Made by a program: the position numbers and the translations under genes
Assembly (NCBI GenBank): GCA_014650415.1
Contig: BMUX01000002.1
Coordinates: 620,001-684,000 of the forward strand
Reading direction: 5' to 3'
DNA: 64,000 bases
DNA from: Streptomyces spiroverticillatus
GTDB taxonomy: Bacteria; Actinomycetota; Actinomycetes; Streptomycetales; Streptomycetaceae
The notes under the pieces: generated by a model
Seen by the model: the letters and a program-made list of their open reading frames with translations, nothing else
Database searches by the model: none
Told to the model about the DNA's origin: nothing
Shown here: positions 57,668-64,000 of the stretch, piece by piece
Layout of the letters: every line of letters starts with the position of its first letter
How positions within the stretch are numbered: position 1 is the stretch's first letter

Positions 57668-57714
57668 CGCTCAGACCTGACGCTCGGCCCTGACGCTCAG
57701 TCCTGACGCTCAGT
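57663..57714. repeat. 13-bp tandem repeat spanning two convergent stop codons
   Basis: Four 13-bp units CCTGACGCTCAGT (57663-57675, 57676-57688, 57689-57701, 57702-57714; first two slightly diverged). The kinase TGA (57665-57667) and the minus-strand XRE gene stop (57710-57712, in the last unit) both fall inside. Confidence 0.95.
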
Positions 57715-58309
57715 CCTGCCGGCCGCGCGGCCTCGCCCGTACGTGCATCCGCTCGCCCTGGCTCCCGAAGAGACTGAGCACCTCGACGGGGGCCTTGCCG
57801 GTGCTGCCGAACCAGTGCGGCAGCCGGGTGTCGAACTCGGCCGCCTCGCCCGCTTCGAGCACCAGGTCCCGGTCGCCGAGGACGAGGCGCAGCCGCCCGG
57901 AGAGGACGTACAGCCACTCGTACCCCTCGTGAGTACGGGCCTCCGGGGTGCTGCGGGTGGTCGGCAGGATCATCTTGTACGCCTGGAGGGGGCCGGTGCC
58001 GTGGGTCAGCGGCAGCACGGTCGAGCCGTGCACGTGCCGGGGCTTGATGCGGACCCGGGGGTCGCCGACCTCGGGGGCGCCGACGAGGTCGTCCAGCGGG
58101 ACCTGGTGGGCCTGCGAGATGGGCAGCAGCAGCTCCAGGCTGGGGCGGCGCTGCCCGGACTCCAGCCGGGAGAGGGTGCTGGTGGAGATCCCGGTGGCCT
58201 CGGAGAGCGCGGCGAGGGTCATCCCCCGGGCGGCCCGCAGGCGCTGGAGCCGGGGGCCGACGTCGGACAGCGCCTGGGCGATGGCGGGCGAGTGCTCCAT
58301 GCCCCTCAT
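57710..58309 (-). CDS. XRE family regulator with cupin domain
   Basis: 199 residues. N-terminal Cro/XRE helix-turn-helix (about 20-75): LQRLRAARGMTLAALSEATGISTSTLSRLESGQRRPSLELL, then cupin (about 95-195) with YEWLYVLSGRLRLVLGDRDLVLEAGEAAEFDTRLPHWFGSTG, typical of HTH-cupin regulators such as SutR/PuuR. It may sense a small ligand through the cupin. Two ATGs are possible (58309, 58300); neither has an ideal ribosome site and I give the longer. It lies between kinase and regulator of a two-component system on the opposite strand. Confidence 0.88.
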   Translation of the reverse strand: MRGMEHSPAIAQALSDVGPRLQRLRAARGMTLAALSEATGISTSTLSRLESGQRRPSLELLLPISQAHQVPLDDLVGAPEVGDPRVRIKPRHVHGSTVLPLTHGTGPLQAYKMILPTTRSTPEARTHEGYEWLYVLSGRLRLVLGDRDLVLEAGEAAEFDTRLPHWFGSTGKAPVEVLSLFGSQGERMHVRARPRGRQD

Positions 58310-58444
58310 TGCACCGTGGCGTCCCGGCCCCGGCAAGATCTGTTGCCGTTCCCGGGAAAAGCAGCCCGCTCCCGGGAAGGCAGCCCGTTCCCCGGAAAGC
58401 CGCCCTGCCCTCCGTCCGGGGCGGCCCCGCCATACCCTGACCCC

Positions 58445-59080
58445 GTGACCGACACCCACCGCCGCCCCGCCAAGTCCATCCGCATCCTTCTCGCCGAAGA
58501 CCAGGGCATGATGCGCGGCGCCCTCGCGCTCCTCCTCGGTCTTGAGGAGGACATGGAGGTCGTCGCCCAGGTCGCCGCCGGCGACCGCATCGTCAGCACC
58601 GCCCTGGAGGCCCGCCCCGACGTCGCCCTCCTGGACATCGAGCTGCCCGGCATGAGCGGCCTCGACGCCGCCGCCCTCCTGCGCGAGGAGGTCCCGGACT
58701 GCCGGGTGCTGATCCTGACCACCTTCGGGCGGCCCGGCTATCTGCGTCGGGCGATGGAGGCCGGAGCCTCGGGGTTCCTGGTCAAGGACGGGCCCGTGGA
58801 GGAGCTGGCCGAGGCCGTCCGCCGCATCCTCACCGGCGAGACCGTTATCGACCCGGCCCTCGCCGCGGCCGCCCTCAGTTCCGGGCCGAGCCCGCTGACG
58901 CCGCGCGAGCGGGACGTCCTCAACGCCGCCGTCGACGGCGCGACCGTCGCGGACATCGCCGCGAAGGTGCACCTGTCGGAGTCGACCGTACGGAACTACC
59001 TGTCCTCCGCCATCGGCAAGACCGGCACCCGCAACCGCATGGAGGCCGTCCGCTCCGCCCGCCAGCAGGGCTGGCTCTAG
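58445..59080 (+). CDS. Two-component response regulator, LuxR/NarL family (DesR-like)
   Basis: 211 residues. Receiver domain: acidic pair and phospho-acceptor in RILLAEDQGMM and VALLDIELPGMSG (Asp), Thr in LILTTFG, Lys in GFLVKDGP. LuxR-type DNA-binding domain with LTPRERDVLNAAVDGATVADIAAKVHLSESTVRNYLSSAIGKTG. Partner of the DesK-like kinase 777 bp upstream. The GTG at 58445 is the only fitting start before the receiver domain. It reaches its stop in an 18-bp tandem repeat. Confidence 0.93.
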   Translation: MTDTHRRPAKSIRILLAEDQGMMRGALALLLGLEEDMEVVAQVAAGDRIVSTALEARPDVALLDIELPGMSGLDAAALLREEVPDCRVLILTTFGRPGYLRRAMEAGASGFLVKDGPVEELAEAVRRILTGETVIDPALAAAALSSGPSPLTPRERDVLNAAVDGATVADIAAKVHLSESTVRNYLSSAIGKTGTRNRMEAVRSARQQGWL

Positions 59081-59127
59081 CCTCCGGGCCGACACTAGCC
59101 TCCGGGTCGGCTCTAGCCTCCGGCCTT
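59075..59127. repeat. 18-bp tandem repeat spanning two convergent stop codons
   Basis: CTCTAGCCTCCGGGCCGA (59075-59092), CACTAGCCTCCGGGTCGG (59093-59110) and a third partial copy to about 59125. Each carries CTAG, so the TAG of the response regulator (59078-59080) and of the opposing exporter gene (59113-59115) are both within it. Confidence 0.94.
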
Positions 59128-60630
59128 GGCGGTGCTGGCCGCCTCCTCGGCGACCGACGCCACCACCGGCTCCCCGGTGGCCTTCCTCGGCCCCCTCGGC
59201 AGCCACACCAGCATCAGCAGCACCCCGAACAGCAGCACCCCCGTCCCCGTCCGGAACGCCAGCGCGTACCCGGCGGTCAGCGCCTCGGGGCCCGTCCCTC
59301 CCCCGGTCCGCGACGCGGCGACCGTGGAGAGGACGGCGAGCCCCAGCGCCCCGCCCATCGTCCGGGAGGTGTTGATCAGGCCGGAGACCAGGCCCGCGTC
59401 CCCGGGCGCGGCACCGGAGGTGGCCAGGGCGGCGAGCGGCGTGGAGGCCAGACCCGCACCCAGCATCATCAGGATGCCGGGGCCCAGGATGGCCGTCGCG
59501 TACGAACCGTCCGCGCTCATCGTCGACTGCCAGCCGTACCCGGTGGCGGCGATCAGCGTGCCGAGGGCCGCCAGGTTCCGCGCCCCGACGCGGGCCATCA
59601 GGCGCGGGGCCAGCTTGGAGCCGGTGACGATGGCCAGGGAACTGGGCACCAGGGCGAGGCCCGCCCCGAGCGGCGTGTATCCCAGCACGTTCTGGGCGTA
59701 CAGCGTCATGAAGAACCACATGCAGAACATCGCGGAGCCGTTGACGAACATCGCCGCGTTCGCCGCCGACACCGACCGCACCCTGAAGAGCTTCAGCGGC
59801 ATCAGCGGGGCCTTGGCCCGCGCCTCCACCAGCAGGAAGAGGCCGATCAGCAGCAGTCCGCCCGCCAGCGGGACGAGGGTGGCCGCCGCCGTCCAGCCCT
59901 CGGCCTCCGTCTGCACGATGCCGTACGCGAGGGTGGCGAGCCCCGCCGTGACCAGCACCGCTCCCGGCAGGTCGAGGCGGCGGCCGGCCCGCGAGTGGCT
60001 CTCGGTGAGCCAGAAGAAGGCCCCGACCAGGACCAGCGCGCCGATCGGCACGTTGATCAGGAGCACCCAGCGCCAGGACAGCGAGTCCGTCAGCAGGCCG
60101 CCGACGAAGCCGCCCGCTGCGCCGCCGCCCGCGCCCACCGCCGACCAGGTGCCGATCGCCCGGGTACGGGCCGCACCCTCCGGCACCGCCGAGGTCAGGA
60201 TGGTCAGCGTGGCCGGGGCCAGCACCGCGGCCCCCAGTCCCTGCACGGCCCGCGCGGCCAGCAGCTGCCACCCCTCCTGGGCGAGCCCGCCCGCCAGCGA
60301 GGCGGCGGTGAAGACCCCGAGCCCGACGAGGAAGGTCAGCTTCCGCCCGAAGATGTCGGCGGCCCGCCCGCCCAGCAGCATGAACCCGGCGAAGGCGATC
60401 GAGTAGGCGTTGACCACCCACTGCAAGCCCCCGGCGGTCATGCCGAGGTCGGCGCGCATGGACGGCAGCGCCACGTTCACGACGGACACGTCGAGGACGA
60501 CCAGGAACTGTCCGGCACAGGCCGCCAGCACGACCGCCCAGGTACGGACGGGGCGCTGCGGGGTCGAAGATATTCGGGGAACTGCGGGGTCGGCGGGCGC
60601 GCCGGAGGAACGGTGGACCATGCCTGTCAT
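59113..60630 (-). CDS. DHA2 family drug exporter (EmrB/QacA-type MFS)
   Basis: 505 residues, about 14 hydrophobic helices. Motifs: VVLDVSVVNVALPSMRADLG after helix 1, GGRAADIFGRKLTFLVGL (motif A), and RAVQGLGAAVLAPATLTILTSAVPEGAARTRAIGTWSAVGAGGG (motif C region). A 14-helix drug/H+ antiporter. The start is ATG at 60630 (or 60621). Its stop shares the tandem repeat with the response regulator. Possibly controlled by the XRE-cupin gene or the two-component system beside it. Confidence 0.92.
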   Translation of the reverse strand: MTGMVHRSSGAPADPAVPRISSTPQRPVRTWAVVLAACAGQFLVVLDVSVVNVALPSMRADLGMTAGGLQWVVNAYSIAFAGFMLLGGRAADIFGRKLTFLVGLGVFTAASLAGGLAQEGWQLLAARAVQGLGAAVLAPATLTILTSAVPEGAARTRAIGTWSAVGAGGGAAGGFVGGLLTDSLSWRWVLLINVPIGALVLVGAFFWLTESHSRAGRRLDLPGAVLVTAGLATLAYGIVQTEAEGWTAAATLVPLAGGLLLIGLFLLVEARAKAPLMPLKLFRVRSVSAANAAMFVNGSAMFCMWFFMTLYAQNVLGYTPLGAGLALVPSSLAIVTGSKLAPRLMARVGARNLAALGTLIAATGYGWQSTMSADGSYATAILGPGILMMLGAGLASTPLAALATSGAAPGDAGLVSGLINTSRTMGGALGLAVLSTVAASRTGGGTGPEALTAGYALAFRTGTGVLLFGVLLMLVWLPRGPRKATGEPVVASVAEEAASTAKAGG

Positions 60631-60692
60631 GGTCGCAGGTGCCGCGTGCCCCGTACATCCGCGATACGGAGCACACCCCGCAGCCGGAGGAC

Positions 60693-61883
60693 CTAGGACT
60701 TCCGGAGCAGGGTCACGACGGCCGCCCCGCCGAGCCCGATGTTGTGCGCGAGCCCCACCCGTGCGCCCTCCACCTGCCGCGCCCCCGCCTGCCCGCGAAG
60801 CTGCCAGGTCAGCTCGGCGGCCTGGGCGAGGCCGGTCGCGCCCAGCGGGTGCCCCTTGGAGATCAGCCCGCCGGACGGGTTGACCACCCAGCGCCCCCCG
60901 TACGTCGTCGCGCCGGACTCCACGAGCTTGCCGGACGCCCCGTCGGGGCACATGCCCAGCGCTTCGTACGTCAGCAGCTCGTTCACGGAGAAGCAGTCGT
61001 GCAGCTCGATCACGTCGACGTCCTCGATGCCGAGCCCGGCCGTCTCGTACGCCTGCCCGGCGGCGGCCCGCGACATGGGCTTGCCGACGACGTCGATGCA
61101 GGACCCGGAGGCGAAGGACTCCTCGGTGTCGGTGGTCATGGCCTGCCCGGCGATCTCGACGGCCTTGTCGTGCAGCCCGTGCTGGACGACGAACCGCTCC
61201 GAGACGACGACGGCCGCCGCCGCCCCGTCCGAGGTCGGCGAGCACTGGAGCTTGGTCAGCGGCCGGTGGATGGTCTTCGCCGCGAGGACCTCCTCGACGG
61301 TGTACGGGTCCTGGAACTGGGCGTACGGGTTGTTCACCGAGTGCCGGTGGTTCTTCGCCCCGACGGCCGCGAGCTGCGCCTCGGTAGTGCCGTACCGCTC
61401 CATGTGCTCGCGGGCGGCGTTGCCGAAGATCTGGGCGGTGGGCGGGGTCATCTCGAAGCCGTGCCGGGCGGCCATGACGCCGTAGTGCCGGGCCACGGGT
61501 GAGGTCTTGAAGTCACCGCCGTCGCTCCCGCCGCCCAGCGCCCCGCGCTTCATCTTCTCGAAGCCGAGCGCGAGCACGCAGTCCGCGAGGCCGCCCTCGA
61601 CGAACTGCCGGGCCATCATCAGGGCGGTCGCCCCGGTCGCACAGTTGTTGTTGACGTTGTAGACAGGAACTCCGCTCAATCCCAGCTCGTAGACGGCCCG
61701 TTGACCGGCCGTGGACGCCTGGAAGCAGTACCCGACGGGCACCTGCTGCACCTGCCCGTACGCGACCGAGGCGTCCGCGAGGGCCGCCCCGCCCGCCTCC
61801 TTGACCATGTCCCAGTACTGCCAGTCCTTCGACTCCGGCTTCTCGAACTTGGTCATCCCGACACCGACGATGTACGCCTTCAT
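60693..61883 (-). CDS. SCPx/lipid-transfer-type thiolase
   Basis: 396-residue thiolase-like protein closest in motif to the thiolase domain of sterol carrier protein [15 protein letters not shown] at the N-terminus, [19 protein letters not shown] (nucleophilic Cys), and [20 protein letters not shown] (catalytic His; GHP) with [10 protein letters not shown]. In bacteria such lipid-transfer proteins/thiolases cleave side chains of sterols and long branched acyl-CoA. ATG at 61883. It follows the acyl-CoA dehydrogenase gene by 16 nt, so one operon. Confidence 0.93.
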   Translation of the reverse strand: MKAYIVGVGMTKFEKPESKDWQYWDMVKEAGGAALADASVAYGQVQQVPVGYCFQASTAGQRAVYELGLSGVPVYNVNNNCATGATALMMARQFVEGGLADCVLALGFEKMKRGALGGGSDGGDFKTSPVARHYGVMAARHGFEMTPPTAQIFGNAAREHMERYGTTEAQLAAVGAKNHRHSVNNPYAQFQDPYTVEEVLAAKTIHRPLTKLQCSPTSDGAAAAVVVSERFVVQHGLHDKAVEIAGQAMTTDTEESFASGSCIDVVGKPMSRAAAGQAYETAGLGIEDVDVIELHDCFSVNELLTYEALGMCPDGASGKLVESGATTYGGRWVVNPSGGLISKGHPLGATGLAQAAELTWQLRGQAGARQVEGARVGLAHNIGLGGAAVVTLLRKS

Positions 61884-61899
61884 GAAACGTGTCCTCTTC

Positions 61900-63999
61900 C
61901 TAGTCCCGTGGCAGGCCGAGGATGCGCTCGGCGACGACGTTCAGCTGGACCTGGGTGGTGCCGCCCGCGATGGTCAGGCACCGCGACATCAGGAACCCGT
62001 GCACGGCCCGCTCCCCGGCGCCCTCCCTCAACGCCCCTTCCGGGCCGAGGAGTTCGAGCGCCAGCTCGGTGATCTTCTGCTGGTGCGGGGTCTGCACGAG
62101 CTTGCGCACGCTGGCCCCCGCCCCGGCCTCCAGCCCGTCGACCTGCTGGAGGGTGGTCCGCAGCCCGATGCAGGCGAGGGCGTGCGCCTCGGCGGCGAGG
62201 GCCCCGACGCGGGCGCGGGTCGCGCCGTCGAGGTCGGCGGCGCGGGTGATCAGGGCTTCGAGTCCGGTGTCGAAGGCGACCTGGTCGGCCATGTGCACGC
62301 GCTCGTTCCCGAGGGTGTTGCGGGCGACCTTCCAGCCGCCGGTCTCCTCCCCCACCAGGGCGTTCGCCGGGAGGACCGCATCATCGAAGTACACCTCGTT
62401 GAAGAGCGAGTCCCCGGTGATCTCCTTGAGCGGACGGATGTCGATCCCGTCCGTGTTCTTCATGTCGACCACGAAGTACCCGAGCCCCTGATGCTTGGTC
62501 GGGGCGTCCGGGTCGGTGCGGGCGAGGAGAATCCCGTAGTCGGCCCACTGGGCGGCGGACGTCCACACCTTCTGCCCGCTGATCCGCCAGCGGCCGTCCT
62601 CGGTACGCTCGGCACGCGTCCGGAGCGAGGCGAGGTCGGAGCCCGCGTCCGGCTCCGAGAAGAGCTGACACCACATCAACTCCCCCCGCAGTGTTGGCAG
62701 TACGAACCGCTCCTTCTGCTCGTCCGCCCCGTACGCGATGAGCGAGGGCACGACCCACGTCGAGATCCCGAGCGCGCTGAGGGCGACTCCCGCCTCCTTC
62801 AACTCCCGCTGCACGGCGAGCTGTTGCACGGGGCCTGCGCCCAGTCCGTACGGCACGGGAAGGTGCGGGGCGGCGTACCCGGTCGGCGCGAGTGCCCGGC
62901 GGGCCGCACCCGGGTCGAGCCCGCGCGCCTGCTCGACGACCTCCCTCGCCTGCCGCCGGTATGTCTCGGCCTCGGCCGGGAGTTCCATGCGCAGCTCGCG
63001 CCGGGCCCCGGCGGCGGCCAGCCGCACGGCACGCAGCCGGTGCCCGTCGCCCGCGCCGAGCAACTGCCGGGCGACGAGGGCGCGGCGGAGGTGGAGGTGG
63101 GCGTCGTGCTCCCAGGTGAAGCCGATGCCGCCGAGGATCTGGATGCAGTCCTTGGCGCAGGAGAAGGCGGCGTCGAGGGCGGTCGCGGCGGCGAGGGCGG
63201 CGGCGAGGCCGCGTACGTCCGGGGCTTCGTCGACGGCGTTCGCCGCGTCCCACACCAGCGCCCGCGCCTGCTCGACCCGTACCAGCATGTCGGCACACAG
63301 ATGCTTGACCGCCTGGAACTGCCCGATCGGCCGCCCGAACTGCTCGCGCACCTTGGCGTACGCGGTGGCGGTGTCGAGGGCCCACCCGGCGGTGCCGCAG
63401 GCGTCGGCGGCGTACAGGATCGCGGCGAGGTCGCTCACGAGGGCGGTGGTCAGGCCGAGTTGGCGGTCGCCGGGGACGAGGGTGTTGCGGGCGACGACTT
63501 CCCCGGTCGGCCGGGTGGGGTCGGCGGAGGTGTGCGTACGTATCTCCAGGTCACCGGCGTCGACGGCCAGCCACACCGTCCCGTGGGCGGCTTCGGCGGC
63601 GAGCAGGACGAGGTCGATGCCGGGGGCGGCGCCAAGGACGGGCGGGGCGGTGCCGTCGAGGAGGTACCCGCCGTCCACGGCGACGGCGGTGAGGCTGCCG
63701 GGGGCGGTGGCCGCGGCGGCGACGGGGTGCCCGGCGGCGAGCCCGCCCTTTCCACCCCTGACCAGCAGGTCCGCTGCGAGCACGCTCGGCAGGAAGGGGC
63801 CGGGGAGGGCGGCCCGGCCGGTCTCCTCCAGGACGACGGCGAGGTCGAGGAGGCTTCCGCCGCCGCCCTCCGGGAGGTGCACGTCCAGGAGGCCCATGGC
63901 GGCGGCCCCGTCCCAGTACGGCGGCCGGCCGCCGCCCCCGTCCTCGCCGTCCAGGATCTTCCGTACGTCCTGCGGGGACGCCACCCGTGCGACCCAGCC
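61900..63999 (-). CDS. Fused acyl-CoA dehydrogenase, FadE34-like (N-terminus beyond window)
   Basis: At least 700 residues: two acyl-CoA dehydrogenase halves in one chain. The first (about 30-330) contains the C-terminal helical domain with [25 protein letters not shown] and the ADACGT region. The second (about 330-694) has [50 protein letters not shown] with the FAD and substrate segments, and [24 protein letters not shown] at the end. This two-in-one layout matches FadE34 of M. tuberculosis, a sterol side-chain dehydrogenase. The frame stays open to the window edge upstream of the GTG at 63984 ([14 protein letters not shown]), so the real start lies outside. Confidence 0.92.
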   Translation of the reverse strand, partial: GWVARVASPQDVRKILDGEDGGGGRPPYWDGAAAMGLLDVHLPEGGGGSLLDLAVVLEETGRAALPGPFLPSVLAADLLVRGGKGGLAAGHPVAAAATAPGSLTAVAVDGGYLLDGTAPPVLGAAPGIDLVLLAAEAAHGTVWLAVDAGDLEIRTHTSADPTRPTGEVVARNTLVPGDRQLGLTTALVSDLAAILYAADACGTAGWALDTATAYAKVREQFGRPIGQFQAVKHLCADMLVRVEQARALVWDAANAVDEAPDVRGLAAALAAATALDAAFSCAKDCIQILGGIGFTWEHDAHLHLRRALVARQLLGAGDGHRLRAVRLAAAGARRELRMELPAEAETYRRQAREVVEQARGLDPGAARRALAPTGYAAPHLPVPYGLGAGPVQQLAVQRELKEAGVALSALGISTWVVPSLIAYGADEQKERFVLPTLRGELMWCQLFSEPDAGSDLASLRTRAERTEDGRWRISGQKVWTSAAQWADYGILLARTDPDAPTKHQGLGYFVVDMKNTDGIDIRPLKEITGDSLFNEVYFDDAVLPANALVGEETGGWKVARNTLGNERVHMADQVAFDTGLEALITRAADLDGATRARVGALAAEAHALACIGLRTTLQQVDGLEAGAGASVRKLVQTPHQQKITELALELLGPEGALREGAGERAVHGFLMSRCLTIAGGTTQVQLNVVAERILGLPRD

Positions 64000-64000
64000 G

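Noticed and set aside
1..64000. Insertion sequence, prophage or integrative element
   Set aside because: No transposase, integrase, phage structural gene or attachment repeat was seen. Dispersed modules A/C/D lack a visible transposase or target duplications.
1..64000. tRNA or rRNA genes
   Set aside because: No cloverleaf or rRNA signature was noticed. rnpB is the only RNA gene I can support.

Overview
The window is very GC-rich, with G or C at almost every third codon position, frequent GTG starts, and gene families typical of actinomycetes: an AfsR-like regulator, an F420-dependent oxidoreductase, sortase-E-type sorting signals, DmdR/IdeR-type iron boxes and type-A RNase P RNA. Gene content and the dispersed intergenic repeats point to Streptomyces or a close relative, in ordinary chromosome. 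I see no transposase, phage genes, CRISPR array or tRNA.

Layout. 1-5.3 kb: end of nadE, an EEP-family membrane phosphatase-like gene, panB, and a DrrAB-type ABC exporter. 5.3-9.8 kb: a large AfsR-like regulator, a repeat-filled gap and a hypothetical gene. 9.9-14.7 kb: npdG with a minisatellite over its stop codon, a small membrane protein, a site-2 protease, an MFS exporter, a 77-residue protein and map.

14.7-28 kb is an iron and heme acquisition island. It holds heme oxygenase, two cell-surface HtaA-type heme-binding proteins (one with a sortase signal), the heme ABC importer hmuTUV, the ferrous/heme system efeO-efeB-efeU and a lipoprotein. Three TWAGGTWAGSCTWACCTWA-like iron boxes stand in front of heme oxygenase, between the HtaA genes and hmuT, and before efeO, so all should be derepressed when iron is scarce. 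Surface HtaA proteins would capture heme and pass it to HmuT, HmuUV would import it, and heme oxygenase would release the iron. A phzF-like gene and a near-perfect 34-copy 19-bp tandem array lie within this island.

28-50 kb is a mosaic of single genes: a prim-pol-like protein, a TetR regulator, ddaH, an Rsm22-like methyltransferase, a Bcr/CflA exporter, an oxidoreductase, phoD, an SDR, rnpB, a Uma2 nuclease, a merR-membrane protein pair, an RNB ribonuclease, yaaA, a GNAT, eda and a Nif3 / zinc-ribbon / RNase H-phosphatase operon.

51-64 kb: a MaoC hydratase, Zn-alcohol dehydrogenase and SDR operon behind a perfect KstR-like palindrome, then an ABC exporter with histidine kinase, a response regulator separated from its kinase by a cupin-XRE regulator, a DHA2 exporter, and an SCPx-type thiolase with a fused FadE34-like acyl-CoA dehydrogenase. 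The hydratase, SDR, thiolase and dehydrogenase resemble the bacterial or peroxisomal set for shortening sterol side chains or branched acyl chains.

Noteworthy patterns: short tandem duplications over stop codons at five gene ends, several apparently leaderless genes, a probable CTG start codon, and a dispersed modular intergenic repeat family.
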